Numbered from the stretch's first letter, positions 23,093 through 29,666 are shown. The stretch: DNA of 30,626 bases from a virus (IMGVR_UViG_3300042569_000089:1-30626), one strand, 5' to 3'. Notes: generated by a model not told the origin, from the sequence alone. Numbers and translations are program-made.

Positions 23093-23527
23093 ATGAGAAG
23101 TTCGCTACTTATTTTGTCGCTAATATCTACTATACTTGCGACATCTTGCTCAGTAAATTACCACGTCCGTAAAGCCTTTGATAAGGGTTATCGTTGCGAG
23201 GTGGGTGGCGCTGATACAATCCGTATAACTTCGGTTGACTCAATTCCGTACGTTTTAAGAGATTCTATTGCTTGGAAGAAGGTATTAGTCCAAAAAGATA
23301 CAATAGTGCGTTACAAGCGTTCTTTTGTGCCTCAAACGCGATTTGAGAAGCGTATTGAATACAAGTTAAAGCGAGATACCCTGCGAATGATTGAAAAAGT
23401 AGAGGTTGTTAAGTGGAAAACTGAGAAGAATAAAAACAAGAAACCGAACCTATGGTTGTTTATTATCGGCTTCATTGCAGGTTTTGCAGCTAAGTATTTA
23501 ATGAAGTTTGCTAAAACTACAATATGA
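23093..23527 (+). CDS. Putative unimolecular spanin (lipoprotein with C-terminal TM)
   Basis: 144 residues. An N-terminal signal (LLILSLISTILATSC) with Cys19 suggests lipid attachment to the outer membrane. The middle, about 20-115, is charged and strand-rich (DTIRITSVDSIPYVLRDSI; DTIVRYKRSFVPQTRFE). The end has one membrane span, LWLFIIGFIAGFAAKYLM (about 120-137). This is the layout of u-spanins, which link inner and outer membranes and complete lysis after amidase action. It lies directly after the amidase and overlaps the next gene by ATGA. Sequence identity to a known spanin is not established. Confidence 0.6.
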   Translation: MRSSLLILSLISTILATSCSVNYHVRKAFDKGYRCEVGGADTIRITSVDSIPYVLRDSIAWKKVLVQKDTIVRYKRSFVPQTRFEKRIEYKLKRDTLRMIEKVEVVKWKTEKNKNKKPNLWLFIIGFIAGFAAKYLMKFAKTTI

Positions 23528-24561
23528 GGAAACACAACCGCTATCGCTTGAAGCAAGATGAAATAGAAATCATCGAACAATACCGGGCGATAAAAGAGGA
23601 GTCCAATTCAATGGGCTTAAACGATGCTGACGTAAAACACGGATGGCTAAAATCTAAGAAGGCTTCGCTTTTTTTTAAGAACCCAAACTACAAACCTGAA
23701 GAGGAGCAGAACTACGATAAAATTCGTGAGGCTATTCTAGATGATATCAAGAATCACAAGCCTGTTTACCCTACAATTAAACGGAATCCATCAACTGAAG
23801 GACATTTATTAGTAATAGACCCTGCTGATATCCACATAGGTAAGCTCTGCGATGCTTTTGAAGTAGGAGAGATATATAACAACCAAATTGCAGTACAACG
23901 TGTCTTAGAAGGTGTGCAAGGCATTTTAGACAAAGCAAGCGGATTTCAAATTGACAAGATACTATTTATAGGCGGCAACGATATCCTTCACATTGATACT
24001 CCCAAACGGACTACAACGTCAGGAACTCCACAGGATACTGACGGAATGTGGTACTCTAATTTCTTAATTGCTAAAAAACTCTATGTCGAAATTCTTGAAA
24101 AACTTATTGGGATTGCTGATGTTCATTTTACTTTCAATCCCTCAAATCACGATTATACTCACGGCTTCTTTCTTGCTGATGTTATTCAGACTTGGTTTAA
24201 AGATTGCAAGAACATTACTTTTGACTGCTCTATTGCACATCGAAAAGGCTTCCAATACGGAAAAAACCTTATCGGAACGACTCACGGAGATGGAGCGAAA
24301 CATCAAGATTTACCTTTATTGATGGCAACTGAGTTCCCGGTAGAATGGTCTCAAACCAAACACCGATATGTTTATACGCATCACGTCCATCACAAAACCT
24401 CAAAAGATTACATCGGAGTTACCGTTGAATCGTTACGCTCACCATCAGGCACGGACTCTTGGCACCATAGAAACGGATACACAGGTGTTCCGAAAGCTGT
24501 TGAAGGCTTCCTGCATCACAAAGAATTTGGGCAGGTTGCACGTTTAACTCACATATTTTAG
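23524..24561 (+). CDS. Calcineurin-like metallophosphoesterase
   Basis: 345 residues. All usual motifs of the two-metal phosphoesterase fold are seen: ADIHIG (Asp102, His104), GGND (about 150-153), NPSNHDY (Asn208, His209), THGDG (His254) and THHVHH (about 285-290). The N-terminal 80 residues are helical and charged. Such enzymes in phages may cut nucleic acid or hydrolyse nucleotides or phosphoesters; SbcD-like nuclease is one option, with no partner ATPase present. It lies downstream of the lysis genes, at the end of the late operon, so it may be a packaged or late-acting enzyme. Fold firm, substrate unknown. Confidence 0.75.
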   Translation: MRKHNRYRLKQDEIEIIEQYRAIKEESNSMGLNDADVKHGWLKSKKASLFFKNPNYKPEEEQNYDKIREAILDDIKNHKPVYPTIKRNPSTEGHLLVIDPADIHIGKLCDAFEVGEIYNNQIAVQRVLEGVQGILDKASGFQIDKILFIGGNDILHIDTPKRTTTSGTPQDTDGMWYSNFLIAKKLYVEILEKLIGIADVHFTFNPSNHDYTHGFFLADVIQTWFKDCKNITFDCSIAHRKGFQYGKNLIGTTHGDGAKHQDLPLLMATEFPVEWSQTKHRYVYTHHVHHKTSKDYIGVTVESLRSPSGTDSWHHRNGYTGVPKAVEGFLHHKEFGQVARLTHIF

Positions 24562-24569
24562 TATATTTG
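24536..24569 (+). promoter_or_regulatory. Bacteroidetes-type promoter overlapping end of late operon
   Basis: TTG (24536-24538), 23-base spacer, TATATTTG (24562-24569), at the upper limit of the consensus spacing. The -7 box directly follows the metallophosphoesterase stop. A terminator lies about 30 bases beyond, so the promoter would yield only a short RNA or an attenuated leader. Confidence 0.5.
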
Positions 24570-24600
24570 TGACATCCTAACCACTACTCCATAGCGTAAG

Positions 24601-24623
24601 AGCCTCCATTCGGGGGCTTTTTT
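24601..24623 (+). terminator. Rho-independent terminator of late operon
   Basis: AGCCTCC (24601-24607) pairs with GGGGGCT (24612-24618), loop ATTC, followed by six T. Strong stem and T-run. It ends transcription from the lysis/phosphoesterase genes and also any transcript from the promoter at 24536. Confidence 0.85.
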
Positions 24624-24742
24624 GTTAAATCTATTATACCTAATCGGGTATATTCCGACTATAAAGTTGAATTTTTACACCCTAAAGGGTATTTAAACAC
24701 ACATTAAAGTGGTGTTTTGTACATTATATGATACTTTATGTC

Positions 24743-24792
24743 ACAAAATCAGGGTAAAAATGTGACTATTTTGTAACAAAATAAGGGTAAAA
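24743..24792 (+). repeat. Two direct repeats, 33 bases apart, with a central palindrome
   Basis: ACAAAATCAGGGTAAAA (24743-24759) and ACAAAATAAGGGTAAAA (24776-24792) differ at one base. Between and overlapping the second copy is TATTTTGTAACAAAATA (24767-24783), a perfect 8-1-8 palindrome. The layout suits a dimeric repressor or initiator binding two faces of the DNA about three turns apart, upstream of the promoter at 24834. Confidence 0.7.
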
Positions 24793-24833
24793 CCTTATAC
24801 TCGAAAAAAAACTTTAAACATTTTGAAACTTTT

Positions 24834-24865
24834 TTGTTTATATATCGAATAAGTTTATATCTTTG
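24834..24865 (+). promoter_or_regulatory. Main early promoter
   Basis: TTG (24834-24836), 21-base spacer, TATCTTTG (24858-24865), a good match to TTG-N17-23-TAnnTTTG. The first early gene starts 23 bases downstream. The operator-like repeats lie 42 to 91 bases upstream of the TTG. Confidence 0.75.
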
Positions 24866-24888
24866 TCTAAACTTTTAATTTAAACGCT

Positions 24889-25044
24889 ATGAAAGAACAC
24901 ACAAAACTAATGCTTGTTGAAGAGGAGAAACTTTGGCAAGAATACAAAACCAAACGAGACACGCTTGGTATTGAACACAAAGAAACTCAACACGCTTTTG
25001 CTCTTTATAATTTAATGTTAAAACTTTTAAAAGATACGCTATGA
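24889..25044 (+). CDS. Small hypothetical early protein, 51 aa
   Basis: First gene after the main early promoter; ATG 24889 lies in the context ACGCTATGA, which recurs at other early starts. The product is helical: LMLVEEEKLWQEYKTKRDTL and a Leu-rich end LYNLMLKLLKDTL. It ends by ATGA overlap with the next gene. First genes of early operons often encode host-takeover proteins, but no family is recognised. Confidence 0.6.
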   Translation: MKEHTKLMLVEEEKLWQEYKTKRDTLGIEHKETQHAFALYNLMLKLLKDTL

Positions 25045-25280
25045 AAAAACTGATTAAAGAATTTAGAATGTTAGACTCAGAAGAGCAAGCATTCTTTGGA
25101 TACGGAGCTTTGGTGTTGCTAGGAGCAATGTTCTTGTTTTGGTTGGCTACTACGGTAAGACCGCCTGTTGTTGACCATCACACAACTGACTACCAAACGT
25201 ATCAGGAAGCAAGCTACGAACTTTCGAAATCTTATTACAAATACGCAAATAGAATCTACAATGAAAAATACGGAAAATAA
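25041..25280 (+). CDS. Small single-span membrane protein, 79 aa
   Basis: The start overlaps the preceding stop and has the ACGCTATGA context. A basic N-terminus (KKLIKEFRMLDSEEQ) leads to one hydrophobic span (YGALVLLGAMFLFWLATTV, about 21-40), followed by a His/Asp/Tyr-rich periplasmic or cytoplasmic tail. It could alter the host membrane or exclude other phages, but no motif supports a specific role. Confidence 0.6.
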   Translation: MKKLIKEFRMLDSEEQAFFGYGALVLLGAMFLFWLATTVRPPVVDHHTTDYQTYQEASYELSKSYYKYANRIYNEKYGK

Positions 25281-25569
25281 ATATTACTTTGAGTCGCTAT
25301 CTGAGAACATTAGCGCACAAATATTAGAGGTAGAATGCTACGACCTCAACACGGACGAAAAAGTAGCTACAATTGAACTAAAATATATTTACGATGGATA
25401 CGACGAAGAATGGAAAGTGGAATCAAGTGAATTCCATACCAACCCAACTATCAAAGAAATCAGTGAGCTTATCGAAGAACTTAAATTTAGAGCAAGTGAC
25501 GAGTTCCATGAGTTCTGCTACGAGTGCTCAATGTACGAGGAGTTCAACGAGGATAAATGGTTTATTTAA
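25261..25569 (+). CDS. Hypothetical acidic early protein, 102 aa
   Basis: ATG at 25261 is preferred to an in-frame start at 25168, because it lies just 20 bases inside the previous gene and begins with a typical MKNTENKYYFES. The product is acidic and alpha/beta: ILEVECYDLNTDEKVATIEL, a Tyr/Asp loop, a helix (ISELIEELKFRASDEFHEF), and Cys-x-x-Cys-containing FCYECSMYEEF. The acidic charge suggests a DNA mimic or inhibitor only as a possibility. Confidence 0.6.
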   Translation: MKNTENKYYFESLSENISAQILEVECYDLNTDEKVATIELKYIYDGYDEEWKVESSEFHTNPTIKEISELIEELKFRASDEFHEFCYECSMYEEFNEDKWFI

Positions 25570-25579
25570 CAGGCAACAA

Positions 25580-25654
25580 ATGGAGCATTTTTGGACTAAT
25601 TTTAACTACGATTTATATAACCGCATTTGCGAAATCAAATACTCAGAGCTATGA
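25580..25654 (+). CDS. Possible very small protein, 24 aa
   Basis: Short frame with ATG at 25580, product beginning MEHFWTNFNYDLYNRICEIK and ending with CTATGA that overlaps the next start, as at other early genes. The coupling supports expression, but the length is too short for confidence. Confidence 0.35.
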   Translation: MEHFWTNFNYDLYNRICEIKYSEL

Positions 25655-25797
25655 GATTTAAACTTACATACGAAATAGGACTTGCCGTAGTTCAGGAATG
25701 GATATTCACTTCAAAGAGTTTAGCTTATTGGAAGAAAATGGACTTGATAGAATCAGGCAGATACAACGACGGACGATTTAAAGTAACACCGCTATGA
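25651..25797 (+). CDS. Small hypothetical early protein, 48 aa
   Basis: Start within GCTATGA of the preceding frame and stop overlapping the next start. Mildly basic, with MRFKLTYEIGLAVVQEWIF, SLAYWKKMDLIESGRYNDG and GRFKVTPL. No recognised domain. It lies in the dense early cluster and is likely co-expressed with the DnaA-like gene. Confidence 0.5.
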   Translation: MRFKLTYEIGLAVVQEWIFTSKSLAYWKKMDLIESGRYNDGRFKVTPL

Positions 25798-25994
25798 CAC
25801 CAAAAGAAAAAGCAATAGAGTTAGTAGAGGAATTTGCATCCGTTTTAATGCACGATGAGGTTTATGAAGAATCCATTAAGTGCGCATTGATTGCAGTTGA
25901 TAAAGTAATTGAATCTTTACACGAGCACCATTGGCAAAATAGACTAATAATAAATTATTGGGAAGAAGTAAAACACGAAATCGAAAAGCTATGA
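25794..25994 (+). CDS. Small conserved phage protein, 66 aa
   Basis: Acidic and helical: TPKEKAIELVEEFASVLMHD, IKCALIAVDKVIESL and YWEEVKHEIEKL. I recognise the 'TPKEKA ... CALIAVD ... YWxxVKxEIEKL' pattern as a recurring small protein in Bacteroidetes phages, function unknown. Both ends overlap neighbours by ATGA. Confidence 0.7.
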   Translation: MTPKEKAIELVEEFASVLMHDEVYEESIKCALIAVDKVIESLHEHHWQNRLIINYWEEVKHEIEKL

Positions 25995-26401
25995 ACATAG
26001 AACAAGTAAAACAATACATTGAACAGGAAGAATTAAACGGACGCAGCAGAGAGCAGTTTTACGTCTTTAGGAGGCATTATCTTTCTTATGCTTTGTACCG
26101 AACTCAGGAACTAACCTTGAGCGAAATAGGCAGGGTGTTTAACCGGGACCATTCAACCGTATTACATTCGATACGAAAACACGAAGAACTAAAGAACGAT
26201 AGATTGTATCAAAAGATGATAGAAGACTGCGTACAACTGATGTCAGAGCCGTTGACGTTCACTAGGCAAAAACGTAATATATTTGAGGATATAGCTAAAG
26301 CTACAAACTACGAAAAACTACGCAGAGTTAGACGTTGGCTAAATGAGGGTAGATATGACCATCAAAATACTTTTCAACAATCGGAACAAAATGCAAGTTA
26401 G
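25991..26401 (+). CDS. Stand-alone DnaA domain-IV-like DNA-binding protein
   Basis: 136 residues. Residues 17-75 match the DNA-binding domain of DnaA: RSREQFYVFRRHYLSYALY, ELTLSEIGRVFNRDHSTVLHSI, with signature RDHSTVLHSIRKH at 52-64. There is no AAA+ ATPase part; the remainder (about 75-136) is helical and basic. ATG 25991 is preferred over 25958. It lies early, before the replication genes and about 1 kb after the control region, so it may mark the phage origin or act on the host oriC. Motif clear, role inferred. Confidence 0.78.
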   Translation: MNIEQVKQYIEQEELNGRSREQFYVFRRHYLSYALYRTQELTLSEIGRVFNRDHSTVLHSIRKHEELKNDRLYQKMIEDCVQLMSEPLTFTRQKRNIFEDIAKATNYEKLRRVRRWLNEGRYDHQNTFQQSEQNAS

Positions 26402-26406
26402 ATAGT

Positions 26407-26414
26407 TATATTTG
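26407..26414 (+). promoter_or_regulatory. Bacteroidetes-type -7 element
   Basis: TATATTTG, an exact match to TAnnTTTG, 6 bases after the DnaA-like gene. A clear TTG at 17-23 spacing is not seen, so the -33 element is weak. It would start the structured leader at 26415. Confidence 0.5.
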
Positions 26415-26509
26415 TACATGGTTCGCTCTCACAACATAGAACCTTAAGGTATTATTGACCCTTGTAATGAAGTAGATGTGAGAGCCTACGGATTTGCGAG
26501 GGTTTTTTT
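26415..26509 (+). ncRNA. Candidate structured leader or small RNA
   Basis: The 127-base gap between the DnaA-like gene and 26528 has a 9-bp inverted repeat GCTCTCACA/TGTGAGAGC (26425-26433, 26477-26485), an internal 10-base palindrome ACCTTAAGGT (26441-26450), and ACCCT (26458-26462) complementary to AGGGT (26499-26503) outside the stem, which would make a pseudoknot. It begins after a -7 box and ends at a terminator-like hairpin. Folding is by eye, and no Rfam family was checked. Confidence 0.35.
26485..26509 (+). terminator. Weak terminator or attenuator hairpin
   Basis: CCT(A)CG pairs with CGAGG across a GATTTG loop (one bulge), followed by seven T. A short stem with a good T-run, 19 bases before the next gene, suggesting attenuation of the replication genes. 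Confidence 0.5.
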
Positions 26510-26527
26510 ATTACTAAAAATTACAAA

Positions 26528-26710
26528 ATGATTGAAATTAAAAATGATTGGTACTTAATCAAAGCAGAAAGGTCTGAATTTAAAGAAAATGGCAATGTTT
26601 ATATTATTGCTAATTATTCAAATGGATTAGAAGAGCGTTCAAGACGTTTTATAATTGGTTCGTTTATTCCAACAATGATTAATTATGAGCAAGGAACTAC
26701 CATTTTTTAA
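26528..26710 (+). CDS. Small hypothetical protein, 60 aa
   Basis: Mixed strand/helix protein (IEIKNDWYLIKAERSEFKEN; YIIANYSNGLEERSRRF). The last 26 bases overlap the next gene. No motif recognised. It is first in the replication block after the structured leader, so it is probably expressed with replication functions. Confidence 0.55.
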   Translation: MIEIKNDWYLIKAERSEFKENGNVYIIANYSNGLEERSRRFIIGSFIPTMINYEQGTTIF

Positions 26711-27302
26711 GTTTAACGCTACTGAGTGGATAACCGGTAACATTAGTTACGAGCCATTTGAATTGCAAGGTGCATTTATTAGTGTGTGCGCAGAGTATTG
26801 GAATAGGAATAATAACCTAACAATTGACGAAGCAAAGCTACGCTTAAGGCATGCTACAATAGTTGATTTATTGATTGAAAAAAGTTATTTAAAGACGAAA
26901 AAAAATAAAATAGTTATTTCGTTTTTGGATAAAGAACGTGAGGATATTGAATCTAAACGATTGAAACTCAGTGAATCAGGACGTAAGGGTGGCTTAAGCA
27001 GGGCTAAAGCATCGCTAAAGCAAGGCTCAAGCATTAAAGAAGTAGATAAAGATAAAGAATATAATATAGCTGAACGCAAACAAAAGTTTGCTTCTAATTT
27101 AACTTCTTTTATAGATGTCTATGGTAAGCAAATGATTAGAGACTTTTATGACTATTGGACTGAACACGGAGAGAAAGATAAAAAAATGCGTTACGAAAAG
27201 GAAACAAGTTTTAACTTAGATGCCCGTTTGAATCGTTGGAATAAAAACGTACAAGAACGTAACAAGCCAAAGTTTAACGCACCTACAACAATTATCGACT
27301 AA
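26685..27302 (+). CDS. Replisome organiser / helicase-loader-like protein
   Basis: 205 residues. The N-terminus (LPFFKFNATEWITGNISYEP, ELQGAFISVCAEYW, DEAKLRLRHAT) resembles the winged-helix domain of phage replication initiators (Lin1244/Lin1753, DUF4373-type). A charged linker containing SESGRKGGLSRAKA is followed by a C-terminal helix with FYDYWTEHGEKDKKMRYEK and FNLDARLNRWNKN, a motif seen at the ends of many such proteins. It likely loads the helicase encoded next (1-base TAATG overlap). ATPase motifs are absent, so it may be an organiser rather than a DnaC-type loader. Confidence 0.65.
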   Translation: MSKELPFFKFNATEWITGNISYEPFELQGAFISVCAEYWNRNNNLTIDEAKLRLRHATIVDLLIEKSYLKTKKNKIVISFLDKEREDIESKRLKLSESGRKGGLSRAKASLKQGSSIKEVDKDKEYNIAERKQKFASNLTSFIDVYGKQMIRDFYDYWTEHGEKDKKMRYEKETSFNLDARLNRWNKNVQERNKPKFNAPTTIID

Positions 27303-28327
27303 TGTATAAAAGACTAACAGACCTAAATTCCGAAATGTTTGCTGTACGTCAACAGGCAGATGTTAAAGGTAAATCAATCGGTTGGGATTGGGATATGCTT
27401 CCGTTTACAATCAAAGAAGGAGCTACAACTTACATAGGCGCAGCACCTGCATCAGGAAAGACGGAACTATGGTTTGAATTTCTTATAAACCTATCATGTT
27501 TACACGGTTGGAATCACGTAGTATTTTCGCCTGAGACCGGAAGCAGCGCAGAGATATTTGCAGAGCTTTGCTACAAATACATAGGTAAGCCATACGTTCA
27601 AGGCAAAAACTCAATGACTAACAGCGAGCAGGTAAGTGCTGAGATGTTTATAAATGAGCATTTTATTGTTATAGACCCTATTGATGAGGATTTAACTATC
27701 ACAAAATTCTACCAACTTGTAGACGAAATTGAACGAAAAGAGCAAATTACTATTCATACTACAACTATTGACCCGTGGAACGAGCTTACTGAGGAATTTA
27801 TTCCTGCTGATTTAGGACGTGAAGATAAATACTTGAGCAGGATTCTTGGTTTAGTTCGTAAGAACGCACGAAAAACAGGTAGACACAATTGCGTTATTAA
27901 CCATGTTAGAGACCAACCAATGGTCAGCGCTAAAACAATAGCAGGAACTGACATAAGTTATTTTCCTATGCCAAGTGCTCGAGATTTTGCAGGCGGTCAG
28001 GTATGGTTTAGAAAAGGTTTAAGCGTGTTAATTCCATGGCGTCCACCTTACGGACTTGGAGATGCAGACGGGGTAGGAGCAGAAAAAAACGAAGTGCATT
28101 TGAAAGTAGCTAAAAGCAAGCCAAAAGGCGTATCAAAAAACGGAGTTTACAAAATGTTTTTAGACGTTGACCGGTATCAGTATTACATGCTTGACTTTAA
28201 AGGCAAACGTGTTTATGCAAACCGAGGCACAACATACAAAAAAGAAAGTCAGGTAAAAATACCTCAAGATGGAATATTATCAACATCGGAGAAACTCCGT
28301 AATTTAGCAAACCAAAACCCTTTCTAA
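27302..28327 (+). CDS. DnaB-type replicative helicase (RecA-fold ATPase)
   Basis: 341 residues. Walker A GAAPASGKT at 46-54, FSPETG with catalytic-type Glu78, Walker B-like TIDPWNE at about 155-161, INHVRD with His201, and an arginine-rich DFAGGQVWFRKGLSVLI segment follow the DnaB C-terminal (RecA-fold) helicase order. It lacks the DnaB N-terminal primase-binding domain, giving a compact form. It should unwind phage DNA, probably loaded by the preceding protein. No primase gene is visible, so the host primase may be used. Confidence 0.75.
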   Translation: MYKRLTDLNSEMFAVRQQADVKGKSIGWDWDMLPFTIKEGATTYIGAAPASGKTELWFEFLINLSCLHGWNHVVFSPETGSSAEIFAELCYKYIGKPYVQGKNSMTNSEQVSAEMFINEHFIVIDPIDEDLTITKFYQLVDEIERKEQITIHTTTIDPWNELTEEFIPADLGREDKYLSRILGLVRKNARKTGRHNCVINHVRDQPMVSAKTIAGTDISYFPMPSARDFAGGQVWFRKGLSVLIPWRPPYGLGDADGVGAEKNEVHLKVAKSKPKGVSKNGVYKMFLDVDRYQYYMLDFKGKRVYANRGTTYKKESQVKIPQDGILSTSEKLRNLANQNPF

Positions 28328-28629
28328 TGGACATAGGACTACAAAAAATAAAGACAGGAGCAAACCTTTGGAGTATAAAAAAACGAATCCAAAACGCTAG
28401 GGAGCAAATACTAAAAACAAGGCCTGAAGCAACTGACTACATCAAAGGCGCAGAGCAAAGCGAACAAGAGCTATTAGAGGCAATCAGCTTTCTTACAAAC
28501 CTATACGAACACGCAGTAGCGATAAGCCGAGAGAATACAATTTTAGCTAATCGAAACATGGAGCAAACACGAATAATACACGAATTAGAAAACCAAATCA
28601 AGTACAATAAAATAGAAAACGAGTTATGA
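28327..28629 (+). CDS. Coiled-coil hypothetical protein, 100 aa
   Basis: Start overlaps the helicase stop (TAATG). Strongly helical with heptad-like spacing: QNAREQILKTRPEATDYIKG, AEQSEQELLEAISFL, and a C-terminal EQTRIIHELENQIKYNKIEN. No enzymatic motif. It may be an accessory for the helicase or nuclease; the role is unknown. Confidence 0.6.
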   Translation: MDIGLQKIKTGANLWSIKKRIQNAREQILKTRPEATDYIKGAEQSEQELLEAISFLTNLYEHAVAISRENTILANRNMEQTRIIHELENQIKYNKIENEL

Positions 28630-28883
28630 CAAAGACAAAAAAATTAGTAGCATTGACTGCTTTCCTGCCTGTATTGGCAGATTTCATTGAAGATTTAAAC
28701 GACCAATACGTTTTTAAACGTTCACTTAAGCGCAAGGCAAATATTCTCGCTGAGGAAATCCAACGAGTAGACCGGGAAATCCTACGAATAGACGGAGAGA
28801 ACGCAGGTAAGATATTTGACGAGCAGATTCAGTTGCAGATTTTGTTTCGCCAATGGATTGAGGAAGTAATTGAACTTGACTGA
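28626..28883 (+). CDS. Small helical hypothetical protein, 85 aa
   Basis: The start overlaps the preceding stop and its end abuts the NinG-like start. The N-terminus has a moderately hydrophobic stretch (LVALTAFLPVLADFIEDL), then basic and acidic helices (FKRSLKRKANILAEEIQRV; FDEQIQLQILFRQWIEEV). The stretch is too short for a clear membrane span. Function unknown. Confidence 0.55.
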   Translation: MTKTKKLVALTAFLPVLADFIEDLNDQYVFKRSLKRKANILAEEIQRVDREILRIDGENAGKIFDEQIQLQILFRQWIEEVIELD

Positions 28884-29398
28884 TGCGCTGCAAGAACTGC
28901 AAGGAGAAGTTTGAGCCTATCCGCTTTAATCATAAATACTGCCTGAAAGACGAGTGTGTCCGTGCTTTCGTAGCTGAAGCCAAAGAGAAACAATGGAAGC
29001 AGACTAAAACACGAATGAAAGCCGACCTCAAGACAACATCAGATTGGTTAAAAGAAGCACAGGTAGTGTTCAACAAGTACATAAGAGAGCGAGACAAAGG
29101 ATTGAACTGCATAAGCTGCAACAAACCGCCACTTAAAAAAAACTGCGGACACTACTACTCTCAAGGAGGTCACTCAAATGTCAGGTTTGATGAGGACAAC
29201 TGCCACTTACAATGCGAGCATTGCAATACTTATTTAAGCGGAAACCTACTAAACTATCAAATCGGTATAGAAAAACGAATAGGAGCGCAAAGATTGATTG
29301 AATTGCAAGGCAGAGCGCATTTAGAAAAGCGATGGTCAGTAGACGAACTGAAAGAACTGATAAAAAAATATAAAAAAAAGATTGCAGAATTAAAATAA
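28883..29398 (+). CDS. NinG/Rap-like Holliday junction nuclease
   Basis: 171 residues. The N-terminal zinc motif CKNCKEKF ... YCLKDEC leads to a KxxSDWLKEAQVVFNKYIRERD helix, CISCNKPPLKKNCGHYYSQGG and CHLQCEHCNTYLSGNLLNY, followed by a charged C-terminal helix. The order matches lambda NinG (Rap), a structure-specific nuclease that resolves branched recombination intermediates. The four cysteine pairs and the His/Cys of CGHYY suggest a metal-bound fold. It fits the annealing and exonuclease genes located a few hundred bases downstream. High confidence in family. Confidence 0.85.
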   Translation: MRCKNCKEKFEPIRFNHKYCLKDECVRAFVAEAKEKQWKQTKTRMKADLKTTSDWLKEAQVVFNKYIRERDKGLNCISCNKPPLKKNCGHYYSQGGHSNVRFDEDNCHLQCEHCNTYLSGNLLNYQIGIEKRIGAQRLIELQGRAHLEKRWSVDELKELIKKYKKKIAELK

Positions 29399-29410
29399 GT
29401 ATTATATTTG
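29382..29410 (+). promoter_or_regulatory. Bacteroidetes-type promoter for recombination genes
   Basis: TTG (29382-29384), 18-base spacer, TATATTTG (29403-29410), overlapping the end of the NinG-like gene. The next start codon lies 22 bases downstream, in the ACGCTATGA context. Confidence 0.7.
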
Positions 29411-29432
29411 CATATAACAAAAACGCAACGCT

Positions 29433-29666
29433 ATGAAATTAACTAACGAATTTATCCAAAACAACAAAGTAAATAACAACTTTCAAAAAGTAGTTAAGTA
29501 TTTTGGAGATGTAAATGTTATCATTACTACAATTACGGAAACACGCATTAACTACAGAATTTTAGGAGCTGCTCAAGGTAAAGGAAGATTTAACAGTGCT
29601 AACGGTTGGTTTAAAAATGACGAAACAAGAACTCAATGGTATTTAGATAATAGAATAATTAAATAA
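29433..29666 (+). CDS. Hypothetical early protein, 77 aa
   Basis: Basic, Asn-rich protein (NNKVNNNFQKVVKYFGDVN, ETRINYRILGAAQGKG, RTQWYLDNRIIK) with a mixed beta/alpha pattern. It is the first gene after the promoter at 29382 and precedes the leader hairpins and the annealing gene. No family recognised. Confidence 0.6.
   Translation: MKLTNEFIQNNKVNNNFQKVVKYFGDVNVIITTITETRINYRILGAAQGKGRFNSANGWFKNDETRTQWYLDNRIIK

Larger units (their letters stand above)
24562..24888. promoter_or_regulatory. 327-base non-coding control region
   Basis: This is the only gap above 300 bases and no open frame in it looks real. It holds a -7 box, the terminator at 24601, an inverted repeat ACCCTAAAGGGT (24679-24690), four GGGTA motifs (24646, 24687, 24752, 24785), two 17-base direct repeats, a 17-base palindrome (24767) and a second promoter at 24834. 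It separates late and early transcription and is a candidate for a regulatory operator array or a replication origin. Confidence 0.6.

Noticed and set aside
24068-24322. Hydrophobic open frame inside the metallophosphoesterase
   Set aside because: It lies wholly inside a gene with intact catalytic motifs and begins without a clear start context.
24562-24888. Integrase attachment site or CRISPR-like array
   Set aside because: No integrase gene is present anywhere and the repeats are only two copies without regular spacers.
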